A stretch of DNA of 10,755 bases from CAVSUR01 sp052143655 (GTDB lineage: Bacteria; Actinomycetota; Actinomycetes; Streptosporangiales; Streptosporangiaceae). The notes under the pieces are model-generated. The model worked only from the letters and a program-made list of their open reading frames with translations. It was not told the origin of the DNA and did not search any database. Location of the stretch: positions 1-10,755 of the forward strand of contig JBKQSL010000425.1 of the NCBI GenBank assembly GCA_052143655.1, in the 5' to 3' direction. The first letter of the stretch is position 1, and every line of letters begins with the position of its first letter. This document shows positions 1-7,826 of the stretch, one piece after another. The position numbers and the translations under genes were made by a program.

Positions 1-726
1 GCTGGCCTGGCTGCGCTGCCGGTGGCGGACCGGGAACCTGTTCAAGTACCTGGAAGACAACTACGGCATCCACTGGCTGTGCGACTACCACGCCAGCACG
101 GAAGACGATGACCACCTGATCGCCAGCCCCGAGCGCACGGCCGGCCGCGCCCGGCTCCGCGAGGCCGAGGCAGCCCTGGCCGCCGCCCGGCAAGACCTCG
201 CCGTGCTGCTCGCCGACCCGGCGCTGACCGCCGCGGCGAAGAACAGGGCCATCCCGGCGGCCGACAAGAAGATCACCAAGGCCAGCGACGCCGTCACCGC
301 CGCGAAAGCGGCCCTCAAGCCCATCCCCGCCCGGCTCCCGGCAAACCAGGTGACCCCCGGCGCGCAGAAAGCCATCCTGGCCACCCGCCGGCGCTCCCTG
401 CAGATGGTGCTGCGACTGCTCGCCGCCTCAGCTGAGCACTGGCTCGGCAACCAGCTCAACGACTACCTGCGCGACCCCGACGAGTACCGGGCCATCACCC
501 GCCACCTGCTCCACCTCGACGGCACGATCACCTGCACGCCTCGCGTGATCACCGTGCCACTCGACCGCCCGCCGCTCCCCGGATCGCCCGCGCCCTCGGC
601 CTGCTCCTGGACGAGATCAACACAACCCCGCCCCGCATGCCCGGCGACACCCGGCCCATCACCTACCAGCTCGCGGCGGACCCCAGGTTTAACAACGATC
701 AAGGAACGACTGCCGGAGGGTCTGAG
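1..726 (+). mobile_element. 3' part of an insertion sequence (left copy)
   Basis: This is the transposase C-terminal half and the 3' tip of an insertion sequence whose 5' part lies outside the window. The right boundary is placed near 726 because bases 601-726 match the reverse complement of 10629-10755 almost base for base, and similarity stops just after the transposase stop codon of the other copy. The IS family is not certain; the RWR...NLFKYL C-terminal signature suggests an RNase-H-fold DDE transposase. No terminal repeat or target duplication can be shown because the other end is missing. Confidence 0.7.
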
Positions 727-793
727 ACTGACTGCGGCCTGGCCGACGTACCCAGCGACCAATCGGTTCCCATCGCTGATCGTGAAACGGTAG
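2..793 (+). pseudogene. IS transposase, C-terminal part, frameshifted
   Basis: The gene is open from the window edge in the frame starting at base 2. Its N-terminal DDE core is missing from the window. Visible are a RWR-T-GN-LFKYLEDNYGI signature, an Ala-rich helical stretch (about 110-330) and the C-terminal block ending LLLDEIN...RPITYQLA. That block is read in a different frame (601-687) from the upstream part, and the last block (LTTIKERLPE) is back in the first frame. There is thus a shift near 570-577, likely two extra bases, a compensating shift near 683-689, and an extra G near 718-720 that removes the stop and lets the frame run to 793. In related transposases I recall Glu-Asn where this copy has Gly-Asn, so a catalytic Glu may also be lost through one base change (GAG to GGG). 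I infer an inactive remnant. Confidence 0.7.
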
Positions 794-891
794 ATCCCTG
801 GTACGGCACTCGAGTGAGTACTTCGTCAAGGCCGGGCCCGGATCAGGGACCGCTTCGCGGCCGAACCTGCCGCTCTGCTTGTTACCCCCGG

Positions 892-1158
892 TCAGAACCC
901 TACGATGGCCCCAGCCATAAGCATGAGACTGGCGACGAAGACGGCGAAACCTATTATTATCATAAAGATGATCAGTATCTTGGCGATCCCTATTACCTTC
1001 CAAGCGGCTACTGGAATGCTTACAGCTGCAGCTCGCCCGAAAAAGTCGGGCCATGACCAGGCGCTGTGAGTCGTAACAATTCCTAGGAACGCCCAGATGA
1101 TGGCTACTATCAGGCCCACTAGAAGGCTTATGCCCACTTCTCGGCCGAGACTTTCCAC
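892..1158 (-). CDS. small hydrophobic membrane protein, unknown function
   Basis: This 88-residue protein starts at GTG, preceded by an AGGTGG ribosome-binding site with 6 bases of spacing. Residues 9-29 form a clear membrane helix and 61-86 a second. Residues 43-59 may be a third or an amphipathic helix interrupted by Lys54. The fragment SWPDFF lies in the first loop. I do not recognise a family. Codon use is unlike the neighbours, with many ATA, GTA, CTA and CTT codons, and the local G+C is about 52% (hand count of 901-1140), against well over 70% in the STAND gene. That suggests recent acquisition or little selection on codons. It lies 109 bp downstream of the lipoprotein gene on the same strand and may share its transcript. 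The open frame could be chance, but the RBS and the two helices argue for a real gene. Confidence 0.5.
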   Translation of the reverse strand: MESLGREVGISLLVGLIVAIIWAFLGIVTTHSAWSWPDFFGRAAAVSIPVAAWKVIGIAKILIIFMIIIGFAVFVASLMLMAGAIVGF

Positions 1159-1267
1159 TGCGAACCACCTGATACATTACTAGCTATTGCCTAGGCTGGA
1201 ATATCTTAGGATGCCGTGCACAAGGCATGAGGCGGTCAGGCTGACGTGGCACCGAAGGATGGGACGA

Positions 1268-1735
1268 TTATTCTCCCATCGACACCAGCTTCCATGCATG
1301 CGGCCCGAGTATCACTATGTTGACCGTGTACTGCCCGGTGTAGCAGCTCCAGTCAGCAGCGGTCGGCGGCCGGGGCTCGAAATTCGCCTTCGTCGCATGG
1401 CAGGCCATGTCCGAGACTGGGATGGAGTCCTCGATGAGCATGTGAGCTGACTCGGCTGCCTGATGGAAGCCCGCATCGAGGGCCGTGATGGTCTGCCCCT
1501 CTTTCAACCAGGACGTCGAATACGGGCCACCGCCATGAAAGACGCCGCCCTTGCTCCATCCGGCAGCCATTGCGGATGCTGGCGGGGCTGCGGCTGCGGA
1601 GGATTTCGCTGGGTGCATGGCAGTCTGACTCGGGCCGGACTGTGACCCGTGCCCGGCTTGCCCGGCTGGTGAGCCGCAGCCGCAGATAGCCAGCCCGGCG
1701 GCGATCGCCGCGGAAAGGGCGATGGTGACTTTCAT
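1268..1735 (-). CDS. putative lipoprotein, unknown function
   Basis: The 155-residue product begins with a Lys-containing n-region and a hydrophobic stretch (residues 4-18). It reaches a cysteine at 20 in the context AICGCGS, which fits a lipobox cut before Cys20, although the Cys at -2 is unusual. Residues 21-58 are a Gly/Ser/Ala/Pro-rich linker of the kind found after the lipid anchor in actinomycete lipoproteins. The rest (about 59-155) looks like a small folded domain with two further cysteines, C112 and C131, that may form a disulfide. It includes the Trp-rich segments GPYSTSWLKEG and AADWSCYTGQYTVNIVI. No known family was recognised. The start is the ATG at 1735; upstream is a purine-rich AAAGAGAA, a weak ribosome-binding site. 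The gene is divergent from the large STAND gene, with 227 bp between the starts. Expected location is the outer face of the cell membrane. Confidence 0.65.
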   Translation of the reverse strand: MKVTIALSAAIAAGLAICGCGSPAGQAGHGSQSGPSQTAMHPAKSSAAAAPPASAMAAGWSKGGVFHGGGPYSTSWLKEGQTITALDAGFHQAAESAHMLIEDSIPVSDMACHATKANFEPRPPTAADWSCYTGQYTVNIVILGPHAWKLVSMGE

Positions 1736-1962
1736 GGTCGCATTCTCTTTCTGCGTCCGATGGATCGCTGTCGGTTCAGGCTCCGGGGAGGAGCGGCTCG
1801 CCCCCGCGGGGCCGCGTCCTGGGGGAGCGGGTCATTACCGGCTCATGCTCTCCCGGTGATCTGACCGGTGGCCAGCGGAAGGCTGTTGCACTAAGTTGCG
1901 GATGAGGCAGGTCCTCGAGAGCTGGATCCGGGGACGAGGCGAGAAAGGCCCGTGGCGATCTG
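1736..1962. promoter_or_regulatory. divergent intergenic region with GC palindrome
   Basis: These 227 bp separate the divergent starts of the lipoprotein and the STAND gene, so both promoters should lie here. A perfect 10-bp palindrome, CCCCGCGGGG, lies at 1802-1811 within a larger imperfect hairpin (GCTCGCCCCC against GGGGGAGC, about 1795-1828). A direct hexamer repeat, CCGGTG-N6-CCGGTG, lies at about 1854-1871. No convincing -10/-35 pair was found. That these are operators is a guess. Confidence 0.3.
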
Positions 1963-4905
1963 ATGGCCGATGAACTCGAGCTGCCGGATGAATTGTTCGG
2001 CTTCGGCGGCTGGCTGCTCTGGCTTGTCGCGACGCGCGCGACGTCCCTGGTCGATCAGCTCTTCGCGGCCGGCGTCGCCCGCCCGTCGCGGGCCTACGGC
2101 ATGGTGGACGGTCATCATGTGCCGACACCTTCGCTTGTCGCCTGGCTTCTGGCCGCGGCAGAGTCCGGCATCGCCGCGGGCGAATTGCCCGGCCGGAGGT
2201 CCGAGGTCGGAGATCGGCAGAAGGTGCTGCGCACGCTTGTGAGCCGCTCGGTTAGCGGCGATCCGGGCACGTTCAAGGATGCCTGGCTGCGCCAGCTGGG
2301 AGAGATCTGCGGGCTCACGCAACCGGAGGTCGATGTGCTGATGACGGGACGGGGATATGGACCGTTCGCGGTGCAGCCGGCCGCGCTGCGTGAGGCTATC
2401 GGGCGCACGTTCCGCACAGGCTTCCGGCGAGGCCAGCTGGCCATCGCGATGGCGACGCTGCCGCGGGATCTGGCGTCCTTCACCGGCCGGGCCGGCCAGC
2501 TGGACTGGCTGCGCGACACCGCCGGCGCACCGGCCGACCCGGGCATTGCGCCGATCGTCGTGATCGCAGGGATGGCAGGCGTGGGGAAAACAGCCCTGGC
2601 GGTTCATGCCGCCCGGCGGCTTGCCCCGATGTACCCCGGCGGCCAGATCTTCCTGTCACTGCACGGGCACACCGCCGGTCAGCGGCCGGTTGACCCCGGG
2701 GACGCGCTGCTGAACCTGCTGCTGACCGCCGGGCTGCGGGCCGAGCAGGTGCCGCCTGGGCTGGAGCCGCGGTCACGGCAGTGGCGGGACTGGCTCGCCA
2801 GCCGGCGTGTGGTTCTGGTGCTGGATGACGCGGTCAGCGCGGAGCAGGTAGAGCCTCTCCTGCCCGGCGTGGGAGGCCTGGTGCTGGTGACCAGCAGGCG
2901 CCGCCTGGCCGCGCTCACAGACGCCCGGCTGCTCGAGTTGGGTACGCTGCCGCAGGAGGAGGCGACGGACCTGTTCTCGCGGCTGGCCGGCCGGGTGATA
3001 CCAGATAGCGGAGATGTGGCGGCCATCGTCGCGATGTGCGGATACCTGCCGCTGGCGATCGGGATGCTGGCCCGCCAGCTGCACCATCATCCGGCGTGGT
3101 CTGTGGCGGACCTGCGAGCCGATCTGGCCGCAGCCCATGATCGCCTCGCCATGATGAGCGCGGAGACCAGATCCGTGGCCGCTGCCTTCGACTTGTCCTA
3201 CGGCTACCTCGAGCCGGAACTCCGCCGCCTGTTCCGGCGGCTCGCATCACATCCCGGCCCGGACTTCGACGCCTGGGCGGCCGCCGCCGCCTTCGACGAC
3301 CGTGGCGCAGGCGAGGTCCGGGGCTCGCTGAACACCTTGTATGACCACCATCTGCTGCTTGAGCCTGCCGCGGGCCGCTTCGCCTTCCACGATCTGATCC
3401 GGGAGTATGCCCAGCGGATGGCGGCATCCGACGGCGACGCAGCCAGCGTGGCGGCGAATCGCCTGGTCAGCTACTACGCGCGCGCAGCCGCCGCGGCGGC
3501 CCAGCGGCTGCGGCGCACCCACCCGGGACCAGGGCGGGCCCGGCCCGCGCCTGCAGCCACACCCGTCTTCGCGACCTCAGCTGAGGCGACGTCCTGGCTT
3601 GAGGCCGAGTTCCCCAGTCTCGACGCGGTGGTCCGCCACACGGCCGCGGCCGACCGTCCCGCGGACGTTATCAGCATCACGCTGGCCATATTCGAGTTCT
3701 TGCGGGATTCCCGCTACGCCGAGCAGGGCATCAGGCTCTGCCACCTGGCGCTGGCGGCAGCCATGGACAGTGCAGACACTGCGGCGCAGGCGCACGTGCT
3801 CAGATGCCTGTCCGCGCTGCATATCCGAGCCGCCGAGTTCACCATCGCGATCGGCCGTGGCCGACGGGCGGTGGAACTCTTCCGGGAACTGGGTGACAGC
3901 CCCGGCGAGGCGGCCGCCTGCGAGTACCTGGGCTGGGCGAGCTACCTGACCGGCGACTACGGTCCGGCCAGGGAGTACCTCGCGACCGCATTGAGCGGGT
4001 TCCAGGAGGCAGGCGACATCCTGGGCGAGGCGGACGTGCTGACCCACATCGGCTACGTGAACTACGCATGCGACGACTACCAGACCGCCCGAGAGCGGCT
4101 TCTCCAGGCGCTGGACATCTACACAGTGACCGGCGACTGGCCGGGCGAGCGGGGGGCCCTGAACTACCTAGCGCACGTGCAGCAGGCGCTGGGCGACTAT
4201 CCCGGCGCTGCCGTGAGCCTGCGCAGGTCACTGGACTACTGCGAGAGCCACGGCGACCGCGAGGGTGAGGCGGCCATCCGGAACAACCTCGGCTACCTGA
4301 ACTGCCTGACAGGCGACTACCAGACGGCCGTGGCGCACCTGACCCGGGCGCTCGCCATGCATATCGATGCCGGCCAGCGCGTCCAGCAGGCCGTCGCACT
4401 GAACTATCTGGGCCTGGCCCAGAGGCTCCTGGGCCAGGCAAGTGCGGCCGCAGCAAGCCAGCAGGAGGCTATCGCGCTATTCAGCGCCCTCGGTATCCAG
4501 CTTGGCGAGGCCAACGCATGGCAGGAGCTGGGGCTCGCGCGCCAGCTCGCCGGAGAACCGGACGCCCTAGCCGACGGGGAGCGAGCACTGTCGATCTACA
4601 TCGAGCTCGGTGATCGCGTAGGCCAGGCGGAAGCTCTGAACAGCATCGGTGACACCCTGCTTGCCTCAGGGCGGCCCGAGGACGCCCGGGCAGCCTACGA
4701 GCGGGCCACCAGCCAGATCGGCGAACTCGAAGCACCGATGGAAAAGGCCCGGGCACTGGAAGGCATCGGCCACAGCCTGCTAAACCAGCACCACAACGCC
4801 CGGGCCCATGCGTCGCTGCAGCAGGCGCTAACGATCTACCGTGAGATTGGCTCCCCTCGCGCGGAGCAGGTCAAGGTCCTTATGACCCAGCTGCCCGTGG
4901 CCTGA
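1963..4905 (+). CDS. STAND ATPase: NB-ARC and TPR-repeat protein
   Basis: This 980-residue cytoplasmic signal-transduction ATPase is of the AfsR/NB-ARC type. Residues 1-165 are a mostly helical domain that I do not recognise; there is no SARP DNA-binding domain and no obvious HTH. The linker LPRDLASFTGR (167-175) is the usual lead-in to the ATPase. Walker A is GMAGVGKT (203-210), Walker B is VVLVLDDA (283-290), the sensor-like LVTSRR is at 308-313, and the GLPL-like GYLPLAI is at 360-366. The winged-helix FHDLIREYA is at 475-483. Residues 608-969 hold nine TPR units of almost exactly 40 residues with the pattern LG...GDY..A...L..AL. All core motifs are intact. In this class the TPRs sense a partner or ligand, nucleotide exchange opens the protein, and the N-terminal domain gives the output. 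The partner is unknown. The ATG at 1963 follows an AAAGG at a long spacing (14 bases), so the exact start is less sure than the gene. Confidence 0.9.
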   Translation: MADELELPDELFGFGGWLLWLVATRATSLVDQLFAAGVARPSRAYGMVDGHHVPTPSLVAWLLAAAESGIAAGELPGRRSEVGDRQKVLRTLVSRSVSGDPGTFKDAWLRQLGEICGLTQPEVDVLMTGRGYGPFAVQPAALREAIGRTFRTGFRRGQLAIAMATLPRDLASFTGRAGQLDWLRDTAGAPADPGIAPIVVIAGMAGVGKTALAVHAARRLAPMYPGGQIFLSLHGHTAGQRPVDPGDALLNLLLTAGLRAEQVPPGLEPRSRQWRDWLASRRVVLVLDDAVSAEQVEPLLPGVGGLVLVTSRRRLAALTDARLLELGTLPQEEATDLFSRLAGRVIPDSGDVAAIVAMCGYLPLAIGMLARQLHHHPAWSVADLRADLAAAHDRLAMMSAETRSVAAAFDLSYGYLEPELRRLFRRLASHPGPDFDAWAAAAAFDDRGAGEVRGSLNTLYDHHLLLEPAAGRFAFHDLIREYAQRMAASDGDAASVAANRLVSYYARAAAAAAQRLRRTHPGPGRARPAPAATPVFATSAEATSWLEAEFPSLDAVVRHTAAADRPADVISITLAIFEFLRDSRYAEQGIRLCHLALAAAMDSADTAAQAHVLRCLSALHIRAAEFTIAIGRGRRAVELFRELGDSPGEAAACEYLGWASYLTGDYGPAREYLATALSGFQEAGDILGEADVLTHIGYVNYACDDYQTARERLLQALDIYTVTGDWPGERGALNYLAHVQQALGDYPGAAVSLRRSLDYCESHGDREGEAAIRNNLGYLNCLTGDYQTAVAHLTRALAMHIDAGQRVQQAVALNYLGLAQRLLGQASAAAASQQEAIALFSALGIQLGEANAWQELGLARQLAGEPDALADGERALSIYIELGDRVGQAEALNSIGDTLLASGRPEDARAAYERATSQIGELEAPMEKARALEGIGHSLLNQHHNARAHASLQQALTIYREIGSPRAEQVKVLMTQLPVA

Positions 4906-4980
4906 CACCGGGGAAACCGAGGAATAAGCGCAATAGCCTGCGCCAGCAACAGCCGCAAGCACTGCACCACCACGCCTTGT

Positions 4981-5028
4981 GACTCCGGCGGTCTACGATC
5001 AATGCCCCGAGCCGCCGAAGCTGGAGTC
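4981..5028 (+). terminator. possible terminator hairpin after STAND gene
   Basis: GACTCC (4981-4986) pairs with GGAGTC (5023-5028), and directly inside it GGCGG (4987-4991) pairs with CCGCC (5012-5016), leaving a 6-base bulge on the right side and a 20-base loop. There is no U-run, which is common for actinomycete hairpins but weakens the call. It lies about 75 bp past the STAND stop codon. Confidence 0.25.
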
Positions 5029-5202
5029 AGGAACCCGCCGCTGGCCAGCCAGAACCCGCAGCGACGGCAGATGGACCCCGTATCCCAGCCGAGAGCACTG
5101 ACCGCCCCCTGGAACCCATCAACGAACAGACACAAGCCGCTAACCGCCACCAATAGCGAGCACAGTCCCGTCCGTTCCAGATATAACGGCGACCAGATCG
5201 CG

Positions 5203-5266
5203 TGATACACGGGTGATCATTTCCGCTTCTCGGCCAAGTGACCGAGTAATGATCACCCGTGTATCA
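5203..5266. repeat. perfect 19-bp inverted repeat with inner hairpin
   Basis: The left arm TGATACACGGGTGATCATT (5203-5221) is the exact reverse complement of the right arm at 5248-5266. The 26-base spacer contains a second inverted repeat, CTCGG (5229-5233) with CCGAG (5242-5246), extendable to 7 of 8 pairs, so the whole unit can fold as one long cruciform. Each arm also contains the palindrome TGATCA. No U-run follows on either side. It could be a bidirectional terminator, a pair of binding sites for a dimeric regulator or recombinase, or a small MITE-like element. The sequence does not decide between them. Confidence 0.8.
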
Positions 5267-5285
5267 GCCGAATATTTACTAGCCC

Positions 5286-5309
5286 CGGCGCTGCGGTCGG
5301 CGCTGCGGT
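5286..5309. repeat. 12-bp tandem duplication
   Basis: CGGCGCTGCGGT occurs twice, head to tail and without mismatch, just beyond the 19-bp inverted repeat. It is probably a simple slippage product. Confidence 0.6.
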
Positions 5310-5464
5310 GGCTGCCGCCACGACGCGCAGATCCGCCAGTTCGGCGTCACCACCCGCGTTCGGTCAATGCCGCGAGAATTTCGGGTCTTCACCACACAAA
5401 GCGGTACGTGCGATGAGGCCGATGCTGATCTGCGTAGCCTGGCCTGGCTGCCCGCGGTGCCGGG

Positions 5465-6133
5465 TCATGGCGCCAGCCTGAACGGCGGGTACCGATCGGT
5501 GACCAGGACGAATGCGTAGGCGGCTACCCGGTTGTGCCAGCGGAATACGCCTTCGATGAAGCTGAATATGCCACGGGGATAACGACCGGTGAACAAGATC
5601 GCGAACCAGGTCACGATCACCGCGAAGAACGCAGCGATTTCCAGGAAGAACAGCACGATGTAGTGCGGGATGGCCAGCAGCCATTTGACCAGCGGAAGCC
5701 ACCGGTTGAGGTCTGCGGCCGCGTCCGGATAGGCGTAATCAAGCTGGACCCACTGGTGGTCGTCGGTGGACGGGTAACTGTCGTTCATCAGGGCCAGGTA
5801 GGTCCACACGCGGTTGAGGAAGCGCTGCAGTTCCAGGTTCCAGTCGAACCACCACCGGGGGTACTTCTGCCTGAACAAGATCATCAGCAGCGGGCCGAAG
5901 AACAGCAGGCCGCCCGCGGCCGCGGGGCCGTAGTACGTGGCGGAGTGGTGGAGTGCGGAGGTGCTTCCCGTGGAGTCCCAGGTTCCGCCGGATACGGTGC
6001 CGAGCACGATCGCGATCGGAATGATCACGAAAATCCGGAAGAACGAGGTCAGCCGGCTGAGTGGCCGGTCCGGGTACTCGACGGCAAACTGAACTGGATA
6101 TGGACTCTGCTCCGGGACCATTGTGTTAGCCAT
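5465..6133 (-). CDS. DUF4389 domain membrane protein
   Basis: The 222-residue integral membrane protein starts at the ATG at 6133, preceded by a strong AAGGAGGA ribosome-binding site; an open frame continues upstream but has no such site. Hydrophobic segments lie at about 31-49, 70-88 and 150-180. The C-terminal block (181-218) carries the family hallmark FTGRYPRGIF, then FRWHNRVAAYAF and LVTDRYPPF. A first half-copy of the same pattern (PVQFAVEYPDRPLSRLTSFFR, then FRQKYPRWWFDWN and ALMNDSYPS) precedes it. This matches the DUF4389 family of actinobacteria, whose biochemical role is not known. The start lies 46 bp after the peptidase stop on the same strand, so the two are probably co-transcribed. 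Length and motifs look complete. Confidence 0.85.
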   Translation of the reverse strand: MANTMVPEQSPYPVQFAVEYPDRPLSRLTSFFRIFVIIPIAIVLGTVSGGTWDSTGSTSALHHSATYYGPAAAGGLLFFGPLLMILFRQKYPRWWFDWNLELQRFLNRVWTYLALMNDSYPSTDDHQWVQLDYAYPDAAADLNRWLPLVKWLLAIPHYIVLFFLEIAAFFAVIVTWFAILFTGRYPRGIFSFIEGVFRWHNRVAAYAFVLVTDRYPPFRLAP

Positions 6134-6179
6134 TGAGTCCTCCTTCTGCCCTGGGAGCTGACGGCGGCGCCAGGCTGTG

Positions 6180-7826
6180 TCATCCGGCGGGGGGTGCGAA
6201 TGGCGGGAGGTTCTGGCGGCATACGGTGCCCTTCGGGGGGAGGGCACCGGTGCGGAAGTAGGCGGTCATGTAGGTGCTGGCGCAGGTGCTGGGGTTGAGG
6301 AGCGCGGTGTGGCCGTAGCCGCGGACGACCAGGAGCCGGGCGCTGGCGAGCTGGCGGGTCATGGCGATGGCGTCGCGGAGCGGGATGAACGGGTCGGTGG
6401 TGTTGCCGATCACCAGGATGGGGCTGGTGGGGGCGTTCCACGGGCCGTTGTAGGTGTCCTGCCCGCGCACCGGCCAGGTGGCGCAGGGCTCGTCAAGGCT
6501 CCACAGATCCGGCAGGCCGATCACGCCGCTGCGGCGCAGCAGCAGGCGCTGCAGGCCGGCGTAGGCGCTCGCGGGCGGGCTCGGCGCCTCGTCGCACTGG
6601 ACCGCGTAACCCTGCTCGGCCCCTCCGTAGCGCTGGGCGCCGGCCGCCGCGGCGGCCGGCGGCATGCCCGGGCGGGCGCTCGCCGTGCCGCTGCCCGCCG
6701 TCCAGAGCTGCTGGAGCCCCTGGGCAATCCCGGACCAGCCGGGGGCGCTGTTGTCAGGTACGGGCGTGCTGAACGGCTGCACTATGGAGAGCCCGAAGCT
6801 GACGGTGGTGACAACCTCGGCGTAGGTGTAGGCCGTGCCGCCCAGGCTGATGGGTGCCTTCCTGAGGCGGGCCAGCAGCGCGTCCCACCTGGCCCTGGTC
6901 GCGGCGGGGGTGCCGGCCGAGAACGCGCAGGCCTGGGTGCTGCGCTGCCCGCAGATCCGCAGGAACGCGGCGAGCGCCCTGGCGGCTGCCTTATCGCTGC
7001 CCAGGCGCAGGTAGGTGCTCAGCCGGGGGTTCGGCCGCCCGGCGCTGGTCCAGGCCTCGGGCGGGACGTTGCCGTCCAGCACCATCCGGCCGACCCGGCG
7101 CGGGAACAGGTTGGCGTAGGTGGCGCCCAGGAACGTGCCGTAGGAGATGCCGAGATAGTCCAGCTTGGGCTGGCCGAGGTCCTGGCGCAGCAGGTTCAGG
7201 TCGCGGGCCGTGTCGGCGGTCGAGACGTGCCGGAGCAGCGCGCCGTTCCGCGCGGCGCAGATCTTGCCGAACTCACGCCACCGGCGGATGTAGCCGGCCT
7301 GCTGGCCCCGGCCGACGGGGAAGAGGGAGAACTTGCCGAGGAACGCGCTTTCCGCGGCCTGACTCGGGAAGCACTGGACCGCCGTGCTCGCGCCGGACCC
7401 CCGCGGGTCCCAGCTCACGATGTCGTATTCGCCCAGCAGCTTCTTCGGCCAGAGCCCGATATATGCCGGGAGCTGTACCGTGCCGGCCCCGCCGGGGCCG
7501 CCCGGGTTGAAGAAGATCACGCCTCGCCGCGCCGGCCCGGTGGCCGGGTGCTCCACCACCGCCAGCCTGATCTTCGGCCCGGACGGATCGGTGTAGTTCA
7601 GCGGGGCCGCGACGGTTGCGCACGTGAACCCGCCCGCCATGGCGGCCGCGCTGCCTGCGGGGCACCGGTGCCAGGCGACGGCCGGCACCGGGCGAGCGGC
7701 CGAGGCGGTTGCGGCGCCGGGCGACAACAGCAGCCCGGCCGCGCCGAGCAAGGCGCCGGCCGCGATGGCGGCGGTGAGCTTGCTCCGGGCTTTTCTGCCC
7801 GCCGGGTGGCGGTTCGCAGTTCTCAT
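6180..7826 (-). CDS. secreted tripeptidyl aminopeptidase-like alpha/beta hydrolase
   Basis: This 548-residue serine peptidase resembles the Streptomyces tripeptidyl aminopeptidase (Tap/SlpD/SlpE) group, which removes N-terminal tripeptides from extracellular peptides. A basic n-region (RKARSK) and hydrophobic stretch (about 18-40) ending near ATASAA form a signal peptide. The oxyanion-loop motif NPGGPGG is at 107-113, SWDPRGSG at 138-145, the nucleophile Ser228 in GISYG, the acid Asp478 in GNTTDP and the base His506 in GYGHT. The last ~100 residues correspond to the TAP-like C-terminal domain (PF08386), with a pair of cysteines near the end (C515, C536). The triad is complete and the length is normal. 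The ATG at 7826 follows GGGAG at about 6 bases. The exact substrate cannot be told from sequence, and many paralogues occur per genome. It is probably the first gene of a two-gene transcript with the DUF4389 gene. Confidence 0.9.
   Translation of the reverse strand: MRTANRHPAGRKARSKLTAAIAAGALLGAAGLLLSPGAATASAARPVPAVAWHRCPAGSAAAMAGGFTCATVAAPLNYTDPSGPKIRLAVVEHPATGPARRGVIFFNPGGPGGAGTVQLPAYIGLWPKKLLGEYDIVSWDPRGSGASTAVQCFPSQAAESAFLGKFSLFPVGRGQQAGYIRRWREFGKICAARNGALLRHVSTADTARDLNLLRQDLGQPKLDYLGISYGTFLGATYANLFPRRVGRMVLDGNVPPEAWTSAGRPNPRLSTYLRLGSDKAAARALAAFLRICGQRSTQACAFSAGTPAATRARWDALLARLRKAPISLGGTAYTYAEVVTTVSFGLSIVQPFSTPVPDNSAPGWSGIAQGLQQLWTAGSGTASARPGMPPAAAAAGAQRYGGAEQGYAVQCDEAPSPPASAYAGLQRLLLRRSGVIGLPDLWSLDEPCATWPVRGQDTYNGPWNAPTSPILVIGNTTDPFIPLRDAIAMTRQLASARLLVVRGYGHTALLNPSTCASTYMTAYFRTGALPPKGTVCRQNLPPFAPPAG

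Larger units (their letters stand above)
4906..5464. other. gene-poor stretch between convergent genes
   Basis: These 559 bp lie between the 3' ends of the plus-strand STAND gene and the minus-strand DUF4389 gene. They hold a terminator-like hairpin (4981-5028), a perfect 19-bp inverted repeat (5203-5266) and a 12-bp tandem duplication (5286-5309). Open frames on both strands lack a good ribosome-binding site and a recognisable product. The best of them is a minus-strand frame from 5210 that overlaps the STAND gene's 3' end. I see no gene I can support. Confidence 0.5.

Noticed and set aside
1891..2607. Minus-strand open frame of 238 codons opposite the start of the STAND gene
   Set aside because: It is a shadow of a G+C-rich coding region; the plus-strand frame carries the motifs and expected codon bias.
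4836..5210. Minus-strand open frame of 124 codons with a hydrophobic N-terminal half, starting GTG inside the 19-bp inverted repeat
   Set aside because: There is no Shine-Dalgarno site, no recognised family, only moderate third-position G+C, and it overlaps the 3' end of the STAND gene; kept as a doubtful frame.
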